A stretch of DNA of 41,996 nt from an uncultured Clostridia bacterium (GTDB taxonomy: Bacteria; Bacillota; Clostridia; Oscillospirales; CAG-272), in the NCBI GenBank assembly GCA_944383705.1, contig CALWQR010000008.1:1-41996 (forward strand), read 5' to 3'. The translations under genes were made by a program, and so were the position numbers. The notes beneath the pieces were generated by a model that had not been told where the DNA came from, did not search any database, and saw only the letters and a program-made list of their open reading frames with translations. Positions 8,622-17,306 of the stretch are shown here, in pieces (within the stretch, counting starts at the first letter, position 1; every line of letters begins with the position of its first letter).

Positions 8622-10790
8622 TTACACACGGTATTGAATTTCGGTTATCAGGTTGGTAATCAGGCTGACCAGCTTGGAAAGCAGCATACTGAACAGCAGC
8701 ACGATGAAGATGATGCAGGCCATAGCCACCAGCGTGAAGATGACAATGATGATGTTTTTGAGCAGCGAGTAATCGTGCGTCACCATGGTGCCGAACACCA
8801 GCAGCAGACCGACCCAGATGAAGCCGACTGTGACGATGAAGTTGATGATGGTGGCCTCGGTGGAGGTAACCCAGTTGGAGACAATGGTGGTCGGAATCAG
8901 CAGCATGGGCAGCGGGGTGAGCGAATAGCAGCTGGCAACAAAGATATCCTTGAAGCTGCCCTCACCGTCAAACAGGGTGGTCAGGCACCAGTTTGCAATC
9001 ACAAACAGCACCACCGGAACCGCAACCGAAATCAGCTGTGTGAAGATGGTTGTGGTTTCATAGGTCGGGTTGAAGACATAGCCCTGCCCCATGGCCTGAT
9101 AGAAGAAGGAGATCACCGTGACCGCCAGAATCACCAGCGAGGCGCGGACCGAGCCGCGGTGCTCGTGCTTGAGGTCATAAAATCCATCGAATGGGTGGAA
9201 GATGACGTAAAACGCATACAACAGCTCCTGCCCGAAGGTCTTGCGGGCGCGCCCGTCGGTCGAAACCCGCTTGTTGACCTTGGCCGCGAACTGGAAGAAC
9301 TTGACCACCAGCACAATCACCACAACAATAATCAGAATCAGCAGCAGGAACCAGTCGGCCATCCACTCACGCCGGACCTCACTGAAGGACTCCGACCAGT
9401 TGGTGGTGTCATAGGCGGCCTCATAGTACTCCAGCGATTCCTCGTAACGGCCGCTGCGGTAAAGCGCGTTGCCGATACCGACATACGCCGCGTCAAAGTT
9501 GGTATTGCGCTGCAGCACGGCCTCCCAGCACTCAATGGCATAGTTGTAGTCCAGGTCGTTCTCGGCCGCAATTGCCTCGATCAGCATGTCGCCGTAGGGC
9601 GTGCGCTCATACACGATGATGGAGCCCTCGTTGCCCTTGTCCAGCACCAGCAGCGTATCCCCCTGGTAGCAGATGGCCTCAATGCTGGAAATGCTGCCCA
9701 GCATGGAGCCCTTGTCGCCGAAGGCGAACAGCAGGTTGCCGTTGAAGTCGTAGGTGTAAATCTTCTGACGCTTTTCATCGATGATCGACCAGGTGTTCTC
9801 GGGGCCCACCGCCACGTCGGTAATTGTGGAGACGCCGTGGTAGGTATCGGTCGGGTCGGTGGAGTAGTCGATCTCACCTGCCGGGGGCCAGAAGCCGTTC
9901 CGTCTCATGATTTCCTCGCCGGCGGGGTTGAGGAGTTTGACCGGCATGAAGTCGCCGTCCTTGGACTTGCCGTTAATGGCGCCCTCAACCGAGGAATCCT
10001 CAATCGAGGAGGTGGTCACGTAAATGAAGCCGTCCGGATTGATGGTCAGGTTGTTGAACTCGGTGGAGATGCGCTGCTGCGACAGCTTTTTCTGCTCGTC
10101 GGTCTGGAAGCGTCTCCACAGGATTTCCCAGGCGCTGATGGTTACGGCCTGCGCGCCGATGAAGCCCACAAACGCGCCCTCGTTGTCCATCACAATCACG
10201 CCCTGATAGGTGGTGGAGGACACCACGTAGATCCGGCCGTACTGGTCGATGGCCATGGCCACCGGCTTGTAAACGGCGTCGTCATCAAAGAGCTGGCTCT
10301 GGGGCTGGTCCACAATCCGCCGGAACTCATAGGTGAGGCGGTCGAAGGCCACCAGGCGGTTCTGGTTGGTGTCGCAGACCCAGATCTCGCCGTTCGGGTT
10401 ATCCTCGGTTCCCCCTTCGGTCACAAACACGCCCGAGGGCTGGTCGAAGGAGTCGGGATTGCCCTTGTCGTTGATGAAGCTGGAGATGGTTCCCTCCAGC
10501 TTATAGTAGCGGGAAAGGATGAGAATTTCATTGTTGCCGGTGTTGGCAATGTACACGCGGCCTTCGGCGTCGGTCACCATGTCGCCGGGGTTGTTCAGCC
10601 GTTCCACGCCCATGGCCGAGGCGTCCACCGTCATTTCGGCGTTGTAGGCGTCGGGCGAGTAGAGCGCGGTTCCCTCAATCGAGTAGGTGTAGGTCTGATA
10701 CGCCGAGGATGCGCTGGCGCCGATGGTCAGCACCGGGACGAGCATGATAAGAGCCAATACGATAAGCAAAATGGATTGGATTTTTTTCAT
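8622..10790 (-). CDS. Exported NHL-repeat, TPR and YIP1-domain membrane protein
   Basis: This 722-residue protein has three parts. A signal peptide (residues 1-28) is followed by a beta-propeller of NHL-type repeats to about residue 390, with repeated patterns such as NPGDMVTDAEGRVYIANTGNNEI and QPSGVFV. A TPR-like helical stretch (about 400-455, with YVGIGNALYRSGRYEESLEYYEAAY) precedes a membrane helix near 476-495 and a C-terminal multi-spanning YIP1-type domain (about 520-722). The propeller and TPR should face outside. AAGGAGGT overlaps the stop codon of the upstream permease, 10 nt away. Its place inside the transporter operon suggests an assembly, docking or sensing role; no enzymatic motif is visible. 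Confidence 0.82.
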   Translation of the reverse strand: MKKIQSILLIVLALIMLVPVLTIGASASSAYQTYTYSIEGTALYSPDAYNAEMTVDASAMGVERLNNPGDMVTDAEGRVYIANTGNNEILILSRYYKLEGTISSFINDKGNPDSFDQPSGVFVTEGGTEDNPNGEIWVCDTNQNRLVAFDRLTYEFRRIVDQPQSQLFDDDAVYKPVAMAIDQYGRIYVVSSTTYQGVIVMDNEGAFVGFIGAQAVTISAWEILWRRFQTDEQKKLSQQRISTEFNNLTINPDGFIYVTTSSIEDSSVEGAINGKSKDGDFMPVKLLNPAGEEIMRRNGFWPPAGEIDYSTDPTDTYHGVSTITDVAVGPENTWSIIDEKRQKIYTYDFNGNLLFAFGDKGSMLGSISSIEAICYQGDTLLVLDKGNEGSIIVYERTPYGDMLIEAIAAENDLDYNYAIECWEAVLQRNTNFDAAYVGIGNALYRSGRYEESLEYYEAAYDTTNWSESFSEVRREWMADWFLLLILIIVVVIVLVVKFFQFAAKVNKRVSTDGRARKTFGQELLYAFYVIFHPFDGFYDLKHEHRGSVRASLVILAVTVISFFYQAMGQGYVFNPTYETTTIFTQLISVAVPVVLFVIANWCLTTLFDGEGSFKDIFVASCYSLTPLPMLLIPTTIVSNWVTSTEATIINFIVTVGFIWVGLLLVFGTMVTHDYSLLKNIIIVIFTLVAMACIIFIVLLFSMLLSKLVSLITNLITEIQYRV

Positions 10791-10800
10791 ATTGACCTCC

Positions 10801-11673
10801 TTAATCCTTCATACCGCTGGTGCCCATGGTTTCGATGATGTTGGACTGCGTAATCACGAACACGATGATCGGAACCAGCATCATCAGCACCGTGGCGGCA
10901 GCGGAAGCGCCCTGCCGCTGGATACCGCCCGCGGTAATCTGCCCGATGGCGTAGTTGAACGATTTGAACTGCTCGGAATAAATATAGATGGAAGAGCCCG
11001 CGTTCCACAGGGTCTGGAAGGAGTACACAATCAGGGTCAGCCACGCAGGTTTGACCATCGGCATGGCAATGGTCCAGTAGGTGCGCAGCTCGCTGGCGCC
11101 GTCCAGCCGGGCGCTTTCCAGCACCGCGTCCGAGACGTTGGTGTCCATAAACTGCTTCATCAGGTACAGGCCCAGGGTATAGCCCCACGCCGGCACGATG
11201 ATGGCCCAGTAGGTGTCAATCATGTGGAAGGCACTCATCAGAATGAAGCTGGTGATGGCCGTCACGGTGGAGTGGAACATCAGCGATGTGCGGATGGTTT
11301 TGAAAATCGTCTTCCCGCCCGGGAATTTGATTTTGGCCAGCGCATAGGCGCACATCGAGGCGATGAACAGATGCCCGAAGGTACCGGCAACCGAGGTCAG
11401 CACGGTGTTGAAGATGTAGCGCGAGAAGGGCACCCACGAGGTGTTCATCAGGCTGAACAGGTCTTTGAAGTTGCTCAGTGTCGGATTCATCACGTAGAAG
11501 CGCGGCGGATACATCCACAGCTCATCCAGGGGTTTGAGCGCCTGCATCACCACATAAATCATCGGCAGCAGCATGAAAGCGCCCAGCAGCACCAGGACAA
11601 CGGTGATACCTGCGTCGCCTCCGGCAGAACGGGACAGGACAACCTTGTGTTTTCTGGTTCTTAATCTTGCCAT
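10801..11673 (-). CDS. Carbohydrate ABC transporter permease, MalG-type (first pair)
   Basis: This 290-residue permease subunit is of normal size for the family. It has an N-terminal membrane segment (ITVVLVLLGAFMLLPMIYVV), the EAA motif LESARLDGASELRTYWTIAMP, and further segments to the C-terminus. Its ATG follows the stop of the MalF-type partner by a single base, so the two are probably coupled, which fits its weak ribosome binding site (AAGGTAGG). It should pair with the 11675-12622 product. The ATPase is not encoded here; in many Firmicutes one shared MsmK-type ATPase serves several sugar importers. Confidence 0.92.
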   Translation of the reverse strand: MARLRTRKHKVVLSRSAGGDAGITVVLVLLGAFMLLPMIYVVMQALKPLDELWMYPPRFYVMNPTLSNFKDLFSLMNTSWVPFSRYIFNTVLTSVAGTFGHLFIASMCAYALAKIKFPGGKTIFKTIRTSLMFHSTVTAITSFILMSAFHMIDTYWAIIVPAWGYTLGLYLMKQFMDTNVSDAVLESARLDGASELRTYWTIAMPMVKPAWLTLIVYSFQTLWNAGSSIYIYSEQFKSFNYAIGQITAGGIQRQGASAAATVLMMLVPIIVFVITQSNIIETMGTSGMKD

Positions 11674-11674
11674 G

Positions 11675-12622
11675 TCACGTACCTACCTTCGAAATGATTT
11701 TGTTCACCAGCATGTTGGCGCCGATCATGATGAAGAACAGCACCACCGCAATGGCAGAGGAATACCCGATTTCGTATCGCTGGTTACCGTAGTCCTCCAG
11801 ATGGTGGATGATGGTGTGCGCCGCGTAGTCCACAGACGGGAAGCCGCACAGGTCGGTAACCACCGCACCGAAGCCGAAGGTGTTTGTAATGGCCATGATG
11901 GCACCGAACATCAGCTGCGGCTTCATGCAGGGCAGCGTAATGTACCACAGCTCCTGCCAGCGGTTGCGCACACCGTCCACCGCGCCTGCCTCATACAGCG
12001 CGCGGTCCACGCCCTGCAGACCGGCGATGAAGGACAGGAAGGCGGTGCCCAGCGAGGTCCACAGGGCAACGATGATACACAGTGGCATGACGTAGTCGGC
12101 GTCCTGGAAGAAGGCAATCGGCTCGTCGTAAAAGCCGAGCTCCATCATCGAGGCGTTGACCCAGCCCTGCGCGTCGGCGTCAAACAGGGTTTTCCAGATG
12201 AGGTATGCCTGCCCCGAGATGGACGGTGCGTAGAAAATCAGCGTCACCACCGCACGGATCTTCGGGGAAAGCTCGTTGATGAACCACGCAACCAGGAAGG
12301 ACATCAGGTAAGAGACCGGTCCCACAATGGCCGCGAAAATGAAGGTGTTCTGGACGGCAATCAGGAAGATGTCATCCGCGAAAAACAGGTTGATGTAGTT
12401 TTCCAGCCATACGACATTCGGCATTTGCAGCATGTTGAAGTCGGTAAAGCTGATGACGATGGAAAGAAGCACGGGCGCAACCGTAAACAGGGTGAACACC
12501 AGCACATACGGCGCAATCATCAGGTATGCAACCCAGTTCCGCTTCATTTCTTTCCAGATCCACTGCCGATAGGTCAGATCTTTTCGCGCAACGGCCTTGA
12601 GTTCTGCCGATTTGTTTGACAT
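11675..12622 (-). CDS. Carbohydrate ABC transporter permease, MalF-type (first pair)
   Basis: This 315-residue permease subunit begins MSNKSAELKAVARKDLTYRQ; AAAGGAGA upstream of 12622 supports this start over a longer open frame beginning 21 codons earlier. The first membrane segment is WVAYLMIAPYVLVFTLFTVAPVL without its first residues, near residue 30. The EAA motif is EAGAVDGVRNRWQELWYITLP. It lies 37 nt after the solute-binding protein gene and 1 nt before its MalG-type partner, the standard order binding protein, MalF, MalG. Confidence 0.92.
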   Translation of the reverse strand: MSNKSAELKAVARKDLTYRQWIWKEMKRNWVAYLMIAPYVLVFTLFTVAPVLLSIVISFTDFNMLQMPNVVWLENYINLFFADDIFLIAVQNTFIFAAIVGPVSYLMSFLVAWFINELSPKIRAVVTLIFYAPSISGQAYLIWKTLFDADAQGWVNASMMELGFYDEPIAFFQDADYVMPLCIIVALWTSLGTAFLSFIAGLQGVDRALYEAGAVDGVRNRWQELWYITLPCMKPQLMFGAIMAITNTFGFGAVVTDLCGFPSVDYAAHTIIHHLEDYGNQRYEIGYSSAIAVVLFFIMIGANMLVNKIISKVGT

Positions 12623-12659
12623 AAAGCGTTTCTCCTTTGAAGATTTTTGAAGCGACGAA

Positions 12660-15600
12660 TCAGTAGGAAGCCAGGGCCTCGGCAATATCCATCAAAGCTT
12701 CGGAAATGAAGTATACCAGCTGCTGCTCGTTGAGCGAATCAATCTGATATCCGCCGAACTTGGTCTCCGAGGTCTGCTTGCCCACGTTCACATAGTAGTC
12801 GGGCACCTCCATCTGCTTGCCGTCCGCCTTGGTGATGACCATGGTGGCGCCGCTCCAGTCGCCGGCAAGAATTTCGGCAAAGGTCCGGGAGGTTTCCTCC
12901 AGCTGTGTGATGCGCGAGTTGGCAATTGCGTAGTTGGCCGCCTGAATGGCCGCGTCATACTTGGTGTTGCCCTGCGTCAGCTTCTGCAGCGCCGCGATGG
13001 CGGTCTGCACCTGGCCTGCCCGCTTGGTGGCAAGGGTCTGGCCGATTTCCAGGGTCTCCAGCTTGAACTCCTCGCGCTTGCGCGTGATCTCGGTGTTGAT
13101 GATATTGATGTAGCTCAGCAGCTCGGTCGTCGGGTCGGCGTCGTCGTTGTAGGCCGAAAGGAATGCAAAGTTGGTGTAACGGTCGATGATGTAGTAGCCG
13201 GGGTAGTTGGGGACGGCAGCCAGGTTTTCAAACTGCTTGGAAACCTCAATGTATTCCTCACGGGTCCAGGGCATGCTTTCCAGCGCCTCGCGGTTGGCGG
13301 TTGCCTGCTTGGCGGAGTCACCGATGATGGCAACCATCTCGTTGGCGTACTCGGTCTGGCAGGGTGCGTCGGTATACCACTTCACAAACTCCCAGGCGTC
13401 GTGGTACTCATTCTCCTTGTTGGCAATGAGAACCGCAGCGGTGGTGGTGGAAACCGAGGCGTTGTTGATGGTGCCGTCCTCGCTCTCGTAGCCGGGCAGC
13501 GGAACGAAGGTCCAGCAGTTGTCGATTTCGGTAGCGAACACCTTGAGCTGGTTGTACAGCGCGGTGTAGGCCGAGATGATGATGGGCATCTCACCGGTAC
13601 GGAAGCGGTTGGCCGCCTCGTACTTGTACGGGAAGGAATACTGCGTGAACATGTTGCACATGGTTTCAAACGCATCCAGACCCACGGTGGAATCCAGATT
13701 GATGCGCATACCGCCGTCGGCAAACAGCTCGCCGCCCATCTGATACAGGAAGATCTTGTAGTCGGTGGTCACACCGATTTCCATGTTGTTGGACTCCAGC
13801 ATGGACTGGGCGATGTAGATGTCCTCCCAGGTCTTGGGAATTTCGATTCCCAGGTTGACCAGAATGTCGGTGCGGATGAACATCATCGGGAAGGTCTGGG
13901 TTTCGGGGAGGCCATAGTAATGCATATCCCCGTCCGAATCCACGGTGCCAAGCACCATCATGGCCGCCTCGTTGAAGTTCTGTGTGACCTCGTCAAAGCC
14001 CTCCATTTCCTCTACGTTCATCAGCGCGCCGCGGATGGCGTAGTTGATGACGTCGGTCTGTGCCAGGCCGAGGTAGGCGTCCGGGCCCATGCCCGCCAGA
14101 ATCGAGGGCAGCAGGGTTCCGGCCGTAATCAGCTTCAGGTCCACGGCGATCTCGGTATCGGGCGTGAACTCGTTGGTGCACAGGTTGCGGATGACCTGGG
14201 ACTGGTCGCGGCCGTAGGCCAGCCACACATTCACAGGCGTGCTGGCGGTCCCCTCATCGGTCGCCATGGCGCCCATGCTGTTGTAGTCGCGCAGGAAGCT
14301 CATGATGAAGTTGGTGAACTCGTGCGCAATGGCGCGGAAGAAGTTGGCCGCCGCCTTGGGGGGCTCAACCGAGGCGCCTTGAATAGAAATGTAGTCAATC
14401 TGCAGCGGCTGGGTTTTGGCGTCGGTCAGGAAGGTACCCAGCGAGCCGATGTAGGACTTGAAGTTGTCAAGGTTCTTGGCGATCTGGTCCTCGTCCTTAC
14501 CCATTTTGTCCAGCAGGTTGGAGAGCTTGTCGCAGACGCCGGTATACGAGGACGCCACGCCGGTTGCGTCGGCCTTCAGGGTGGCCGAAACCTCTGCCAG
14601 CGCCCGGCCCTGAATAATCATGTCCACCAGCGTGTTGGTCAGCAGGCGGGCGAAGTTGTAGTCGCGGTAATCGTCGGGGGAGGAGCCGGTCAGGCGGATG
14701 ATATCCAGGTAGTCGCTGTTCAGCGAATCCAGGATGATCTCCACCTGCTGGATCAGCGAGCTCATCGAGCCCAGCGTCACCTCCAGGTGCAGCGTGTAAA
14801 CCACGCCGGCCTCAAAATAAACCGGGAAGGAGCTCTCATTGCCCGGAAGATCCGAGAGAGCCTTGACCTGCCAGCCGTTGGCATAGTCGAAGCGCAGCCG
14901 GGTAGCCTCCTCAAACGGAACGCCGTTGTAGTAGCCGGCGCTGTTGCCGTGGTCGGCGATGTAATCCTCGACCGACTCATAGCGGTCGCCGTTCTCGTCG
15001 GCCGTGTAAATCATCAGCATACGGCCCACATACATACCGTCCAGATAGCTTTGCTTGAAGCGGGTGAAGATCTCGTACATGCCCGAGGAATCCACCTGGA
15101 ACTGGTACTGGATCCACTGGCCGGAGGTCTCCCATTTCTCGGCGCCGATGGTATTGAGCATGGTGCGCGAGGGATCGGCGGGAGAGGTCAGCGCGTCCGA
15201 ACGGTCCTCAATCGGGTAAACCACGTTGGTGGAGGTATTGGAGGTGAACTCACCCTCCAGCTTCACCACACTCTGCCCCTCGGCGGGCTCGCCGCCCAGG
15301 GCATCCTTCACGCCCTGCAGATACTCCTCGTAGGTGATGTAGTCGTCATAGGGCTGCAGCACGATGGCGCCGATGGCAACCGGTTCGTTGATGCCGTTGA
15401 GGGACAGGGTGATGTTGCCGTTCTCGTCCGGCGTCAGCACAAAGCCCAGCTCGTTGGCATAGTAGCCGCCGCTGTCGCGCAGGGTGTAGCTCATCCATTC
15501 CGGCGTCTGCACCATGGTGGGGCGCAGCTCGTTGTTCGTGATGTCGGTCACAAAGAAGCGGATTTCGTAGGCGTCGAGGAATTTGCTGCTCGCCTCGGTG

Positions 15601-16385
15601 ACAACCCGGGGCTGCTCAACCAACAGCGAGGAGCCATCCTCCGAAAGATAGGCGGTCAGTCCCGCGGCCTCGGCCTCGGCCATCACCGCGTTCAGCGCGC
15701 CCTCCAAGCCGCCGTTGGCCTTCTGCAGCTTCTTGTCGGGGATGAACACAGCGGTCAGGGTCGAGGTTCCGTCCGACTGATAGGAAGCCCACCGCTTGGG
15801 AATGGTGACCGAGCTTGCCTCGGAGAACGGAATTTCCCCATTGATTAAAAGCTCGCGCTCGATCGAGGCGGTTTTGCTCACCACCGGATAATATTCAAAG
15901 GTGATGTGATACAGCGCAGATGCATCGATTCCGGAAGTGCCCAGATCCAGCGTCCAGGTCACCGAACCGACTGCCGGGGTGTAAATCGCCTCCCGGCCGT
16001 CATAGGTCTGCAGCCGGACCAGATCGTCCAGGTCATAGCCCGCAGCCTCGGCCTCGGCCTCGCTGGTATACACGTTGCCTTCCCGGTCGGTCAGGATCCA
16101 GCTGCCATCCTTGAGCTCGATGGTGTCCCCTTCCGTGTTGGTGAAGACCCAGTTGTCGGTCGCGTCAAACGAAACGGTTTGTCCCGCAGGGTTGACGCCG
16201 GCGAAGTTCTGGTCCATGTACTCCTGATACGAGCTGGCGTTCAGAGAGTCAGCATAGTCCGCAATGGTCTTGTCGGTCACGCTGCTGTTCACGACATCCG
16301 CAGAAGCCGTAACCACAGCGCCGCTCACAAGAAACAGCAGCGAAAGCACCATGCATGTGATTCTTGTGAATTTCCTTTTTCCCAT
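12660..16385 (-). CDS. Very large solute-binding protein with N-terminal binding modules
   Basis: This 1241-residue exported protein is the likely receptor of the importer. The signal peptide ends near residue 29 (VSGAVVTASA); there is no lipobox cysteine, so it is not an obvious lipoprotein. Residues about 30-700 hold beta-rich, carbohydrate-binding-like regions (for example around LYHITFEYYPVV and SGQWIQYQFQVDSSGMYEIF). A family-1-type binding protein follows at about 710-1100, with NVWLAYGRDQ, ILAGMGPDAYL, RTDILVNLGIEIPKTWEDIY and AWEFVKWYTD, and a helical tail ends the protein. Usual binding proteins have 400-550 residues. AGGAGGAAACACAG fixes the start at 16385; an open frame 61 codons longer runs through the leader. 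It is the first gene of a seven-gene operon. Confidence 0.88.
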   Translation of the reverse strand: MGKRKFTRITCMVLSLLFLVSGAVVTASADVVNSSVTDKTIADYADSLNASSYQEYMDQNFAGVNPAGQTVSFDATDNWVFTNTEGDTIELKDGSWILTDREGNVYTSEAEAEAAGYDLDDLVRLQTYDGREAIYTPAVGSVTWTLDLGTSGIDASALYHITFEYYPVVSKTASIERELLINGEIPFSEASSVTIPKRWASYQSDGTSTLTAVFIPDKKLQKANGGLEGALNAVMAEAEAAGLTAYLSEDGSSLLVEQPRVVTEASSKFLDAYEIRFFVTDITNNELRPTMVQTPEWMSYTLRDSGGYYANELGFVLTPDENGNITLSLNGINEPVAIGAIVLQPYDDYITYEEYLQGVKDALGGEPAEGQSVVKLEGEFTSNTSTNVVYPIEDRSDALTSPADPSRTMLNTIGAEKWETSGQWIQYQFQVDSSGMYEIFTRFKQSYLDGMYVGRMLMIYTADENGDRYESVEDYIADHGNSAGYYNGVPFEEATRLRFDYANGWQVKALSDLPGNESSFPVYFEAGVVYTLHLEVTLGSMSSLIQQVEIILDSLNSDYLDIIRLTGSSPDDYRDYNFARLLTNTLVDMIIQGRALAEVSATLKADATGVASSYTGVCDKLSNLLDKMGKDEDQIAKNLDNFKSYIGSLGTFLTDAKTQPLQIDYISIQGASVEPPKAAANFFRAIAHEFTNFIMSFLRDYNSMGAMATDEGTASTPVNVWLAYGRDQSQVIRNLCTNEFTPDTEIAVDLKLITAGTLLPSILAGMGPDAYLGLAQTDVINYAIRGALMNVEEMEGFDEVTQNFNEAAMMVLGTVDSDGDMHYYGLPETQTFPMMFIRTDILVNLGIEIPKTWEDIYIAQSMLESNNMEIGVTTDYKIFLYQMGGELFADGGMRINLDSTVGLDAFETMCNMFTQYSFPYKYEAANRFRTGEMPIIISAYTALYNQLKVFATEIDNCWTFVPLPGYESEDGTINNASVSTTTAAVLIANKENEYHDAWEFVKWYTDAPCQTEYANEMVAIIGDSAKQATANREALESMPWTREEYIEVSKQFENLAAVPNYPGYYIIDRYTNFAFLSAYNDDADPTTELLSYINIINTEITRKREEFKLETLEIGQTLATKRAGQVQTAIAALQKLTQGNTKYDAAIQAANYAIANSRITQLEETSRTFAEILAGDWSGATMVITKADGKQMEVPDYYVNVGKQTSETKFGGYQIDSLNEQQLVYFISEALMDIAEALASY

Positions 16386-16600
16386 CTGTGTTTCCTCCTG
16401 AAAATACTTTCCGGGCATCGGTACGGAAGGCCTCGGGCGGCGGCAGCGTCCCCTTCCACCATCCCCGCGTGCGGCCCGCCCGCCTGCCCCGGGAAGTGGG
16501 GAGGGAGGCGTGCCTGCCTGCGGCTCCGGAGGGCGGAAAACTCTGCACCCGCTCCCCTGTTTTTGCAAACAAGGCGCACTTCTGCCTTAAATACTACTAT

Positions 16601-16629
16601 ATCATATCACAAAACCTTCAATCTGTCAA
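16601..16629 (-). promoter_or_regulatory. Sigma-A promoter of the sugar ABC operon
   Basis: On the minus strand TTGACA (16624-16629) and TATGAT (16601-16606) are separated by 17 bp. Transcription should start near 16594, giving a leader of about 209 nt before the ATG at 16385. The leader is GC-rich, with no riboswitch I can recognise. Confidence 0.88.
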
Positions 16630-16731
16630 GAAAAACCGTCACAAAAAATTTTCGGAGACATTCCGTTTTTTTCCAGGACCGGGGCTGTAAAACGCGATAA
16701 AAACGAAAAAAGTTTACAAAATCTTTTCATG

Positions 16732-16755
16732 AAAAAAACCGGCGGACACCGCCGG
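16732..16755 (-). terminator. Stand-alone terminator hairpin
   Basis: CCGGCGG and CCGCCGG arms (16739-16745 and 16749-16755) with a 3-nt loop are followed on the minus strand by seven T residues. No gene feeds it directly: the nearest upstream minus-strand gene ends at 17307 and has its own terminator. It lies about 100 bp upstream of the sugar operon promoter. Confidence 0.75.
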
Positions 16756-16766
16756 AATCCGCGAAT

Positions 16767-16781
16767 GTAAATGTAATTTAC
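16767..16781. promoter_or_regulatory. Palindrome GTAAAT-N3-ATTTAC, copy 1
   Basis: A perfect 6-bp inverted repeat with a 3-bp centre, GTAAATGTAATTTAC. The same arms recur at 16873-16887, 106 bp away centre to centre. It has the form of a repressor or activator operator; the binding protein is unknown. Confidence 0.45.
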
Positions 16782-16872
16782 GGCATAATGGTTAACAGAA
16801 CGACATTTGGCATTGGTTTTTGTCTATTTTTTTGCCCTGTTTTGCCAGACACAAGGACCTTTCACTTTTTAT

Positions 16873-16887
16873 GTAAATTGAATTTAC
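16873..16887. promoter_or_regulatory. Palindrome GTAAAT-N3-ATTTAC, copy 2
   Basis: GTAAATTGAATTTAC has the same arms as the copy at 16767-16781 but a different centre. Two exact-arm copies in 120 bp of non-coding DNA upstream of the sugar operon suggest a paired operator. Confidence 0.45.
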
Positions 16888-17067
16888 TGTATCAGAATGG
16901 ATTTCCCATCCTCTGAAATCTGTTAGCGCCAAGCAACTGCTGTGCAAACTATACAATTTTTAGGCCGAATTTTCTACAACTATACAGAGTGCACAAATCC
17001 CTCATTTTGCGTGCAAAACGCCCTCACTTTCCGGGCTTTTCCACGCCCCGGACGCGCCGGGGGACAC

Positions 17068-17099
17068 AAAAAGCCGGCCGCACCGGGCGGTACGGCCGG
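17068..17099 (-). terminator. Terminator downstream of the exporter operon
   Basis: Arms CCGGCCG (17074-17080) and CGGCCGG (17093-17099), extended inward by ACC/GGT pairs after one mismatch, form a stable hairpin that is followed on the minus strand by CTTTTTG. It would end transcription of the ABC exporter/DUF1854 genes about 210 nt after the last stop codon. Confidence 0.78.
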
Positions 17100-17260
17100 G
17101 ACAGCGCCACAGGCGCCGGGGGCAGTGCCTCGGATGCCGGGACAGCGCCACAGGCATCGGGAGAGAGCCACGGGCGCCGTGAGCAGACCTCGGATGTCAG
17201 GACAGCGCCACTGACGCCGGGGATAGAGCCACAGGCGCCCGGAGCAGGTCACGGCCCGGG
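17100..17260. repeat. Degenerate GC-rich tandem repeat, about 20-bp period
   Basis: The decamer GACAGCGCCA recurs at 17100, 17141 and 17201, and CCTCGGATG at 17128 and 17188, giving spacings of about 41 and 60 bp that fit a 20-bp unit. Several units contain the palindrome GGCGCC. It lies in the 3-prime untranslated region of the exporter operon, between the stop codon at 17307 and the terminator. No direct-repeat/unique-spacer pattern of a CRISPR array is present. Confidence 0.6.
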
Positions 17261-17306
17261 CAGGCCATGCGCCGCCGGGGACGGGGCCACGGGACACCGG
17301 GCAACC

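Larger units (their letters stand above)
16630..17067. other. AT-rich intergenic region without a gene
   Basis: No credible coding frame is visible. Compared with its flanks the stretch is AT-rich. It holds two palindromes of the form GTAAAT-N3-ATTTAC (16767-16781 and 16873-16887), a stand-alone minus-strand terminator hairpin (16732-16755), and a repeated ACTATACA near 16947 and 16978. It may be the regulatory region of the sugar operon, or it may hold a short untranslated RNA. Confidence 0.6.

Noticed and set aside
8484..10838. 784-codon plus-strand open frame
   Set aside because: It lies antisense to the NHL/TPR/YIP1 gene and reflects GC-rich codon bias.
13401..15848. 815-codon plus-strand open frame
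   Set aside because: It is antisense to the receptor gene and has low-complexity composition.
16386..16568. 61-codon N-terminal extension of the receptor
   Set aside because: It would run through the leader without a binding site; the Met at 16385 begins a proper signal peptide after AGGAGG.
17100..17300. Possible CRISPR array
   Set aside because: Repeats are short, degenerate and contiguous, with no unique spacers and no cas genes.
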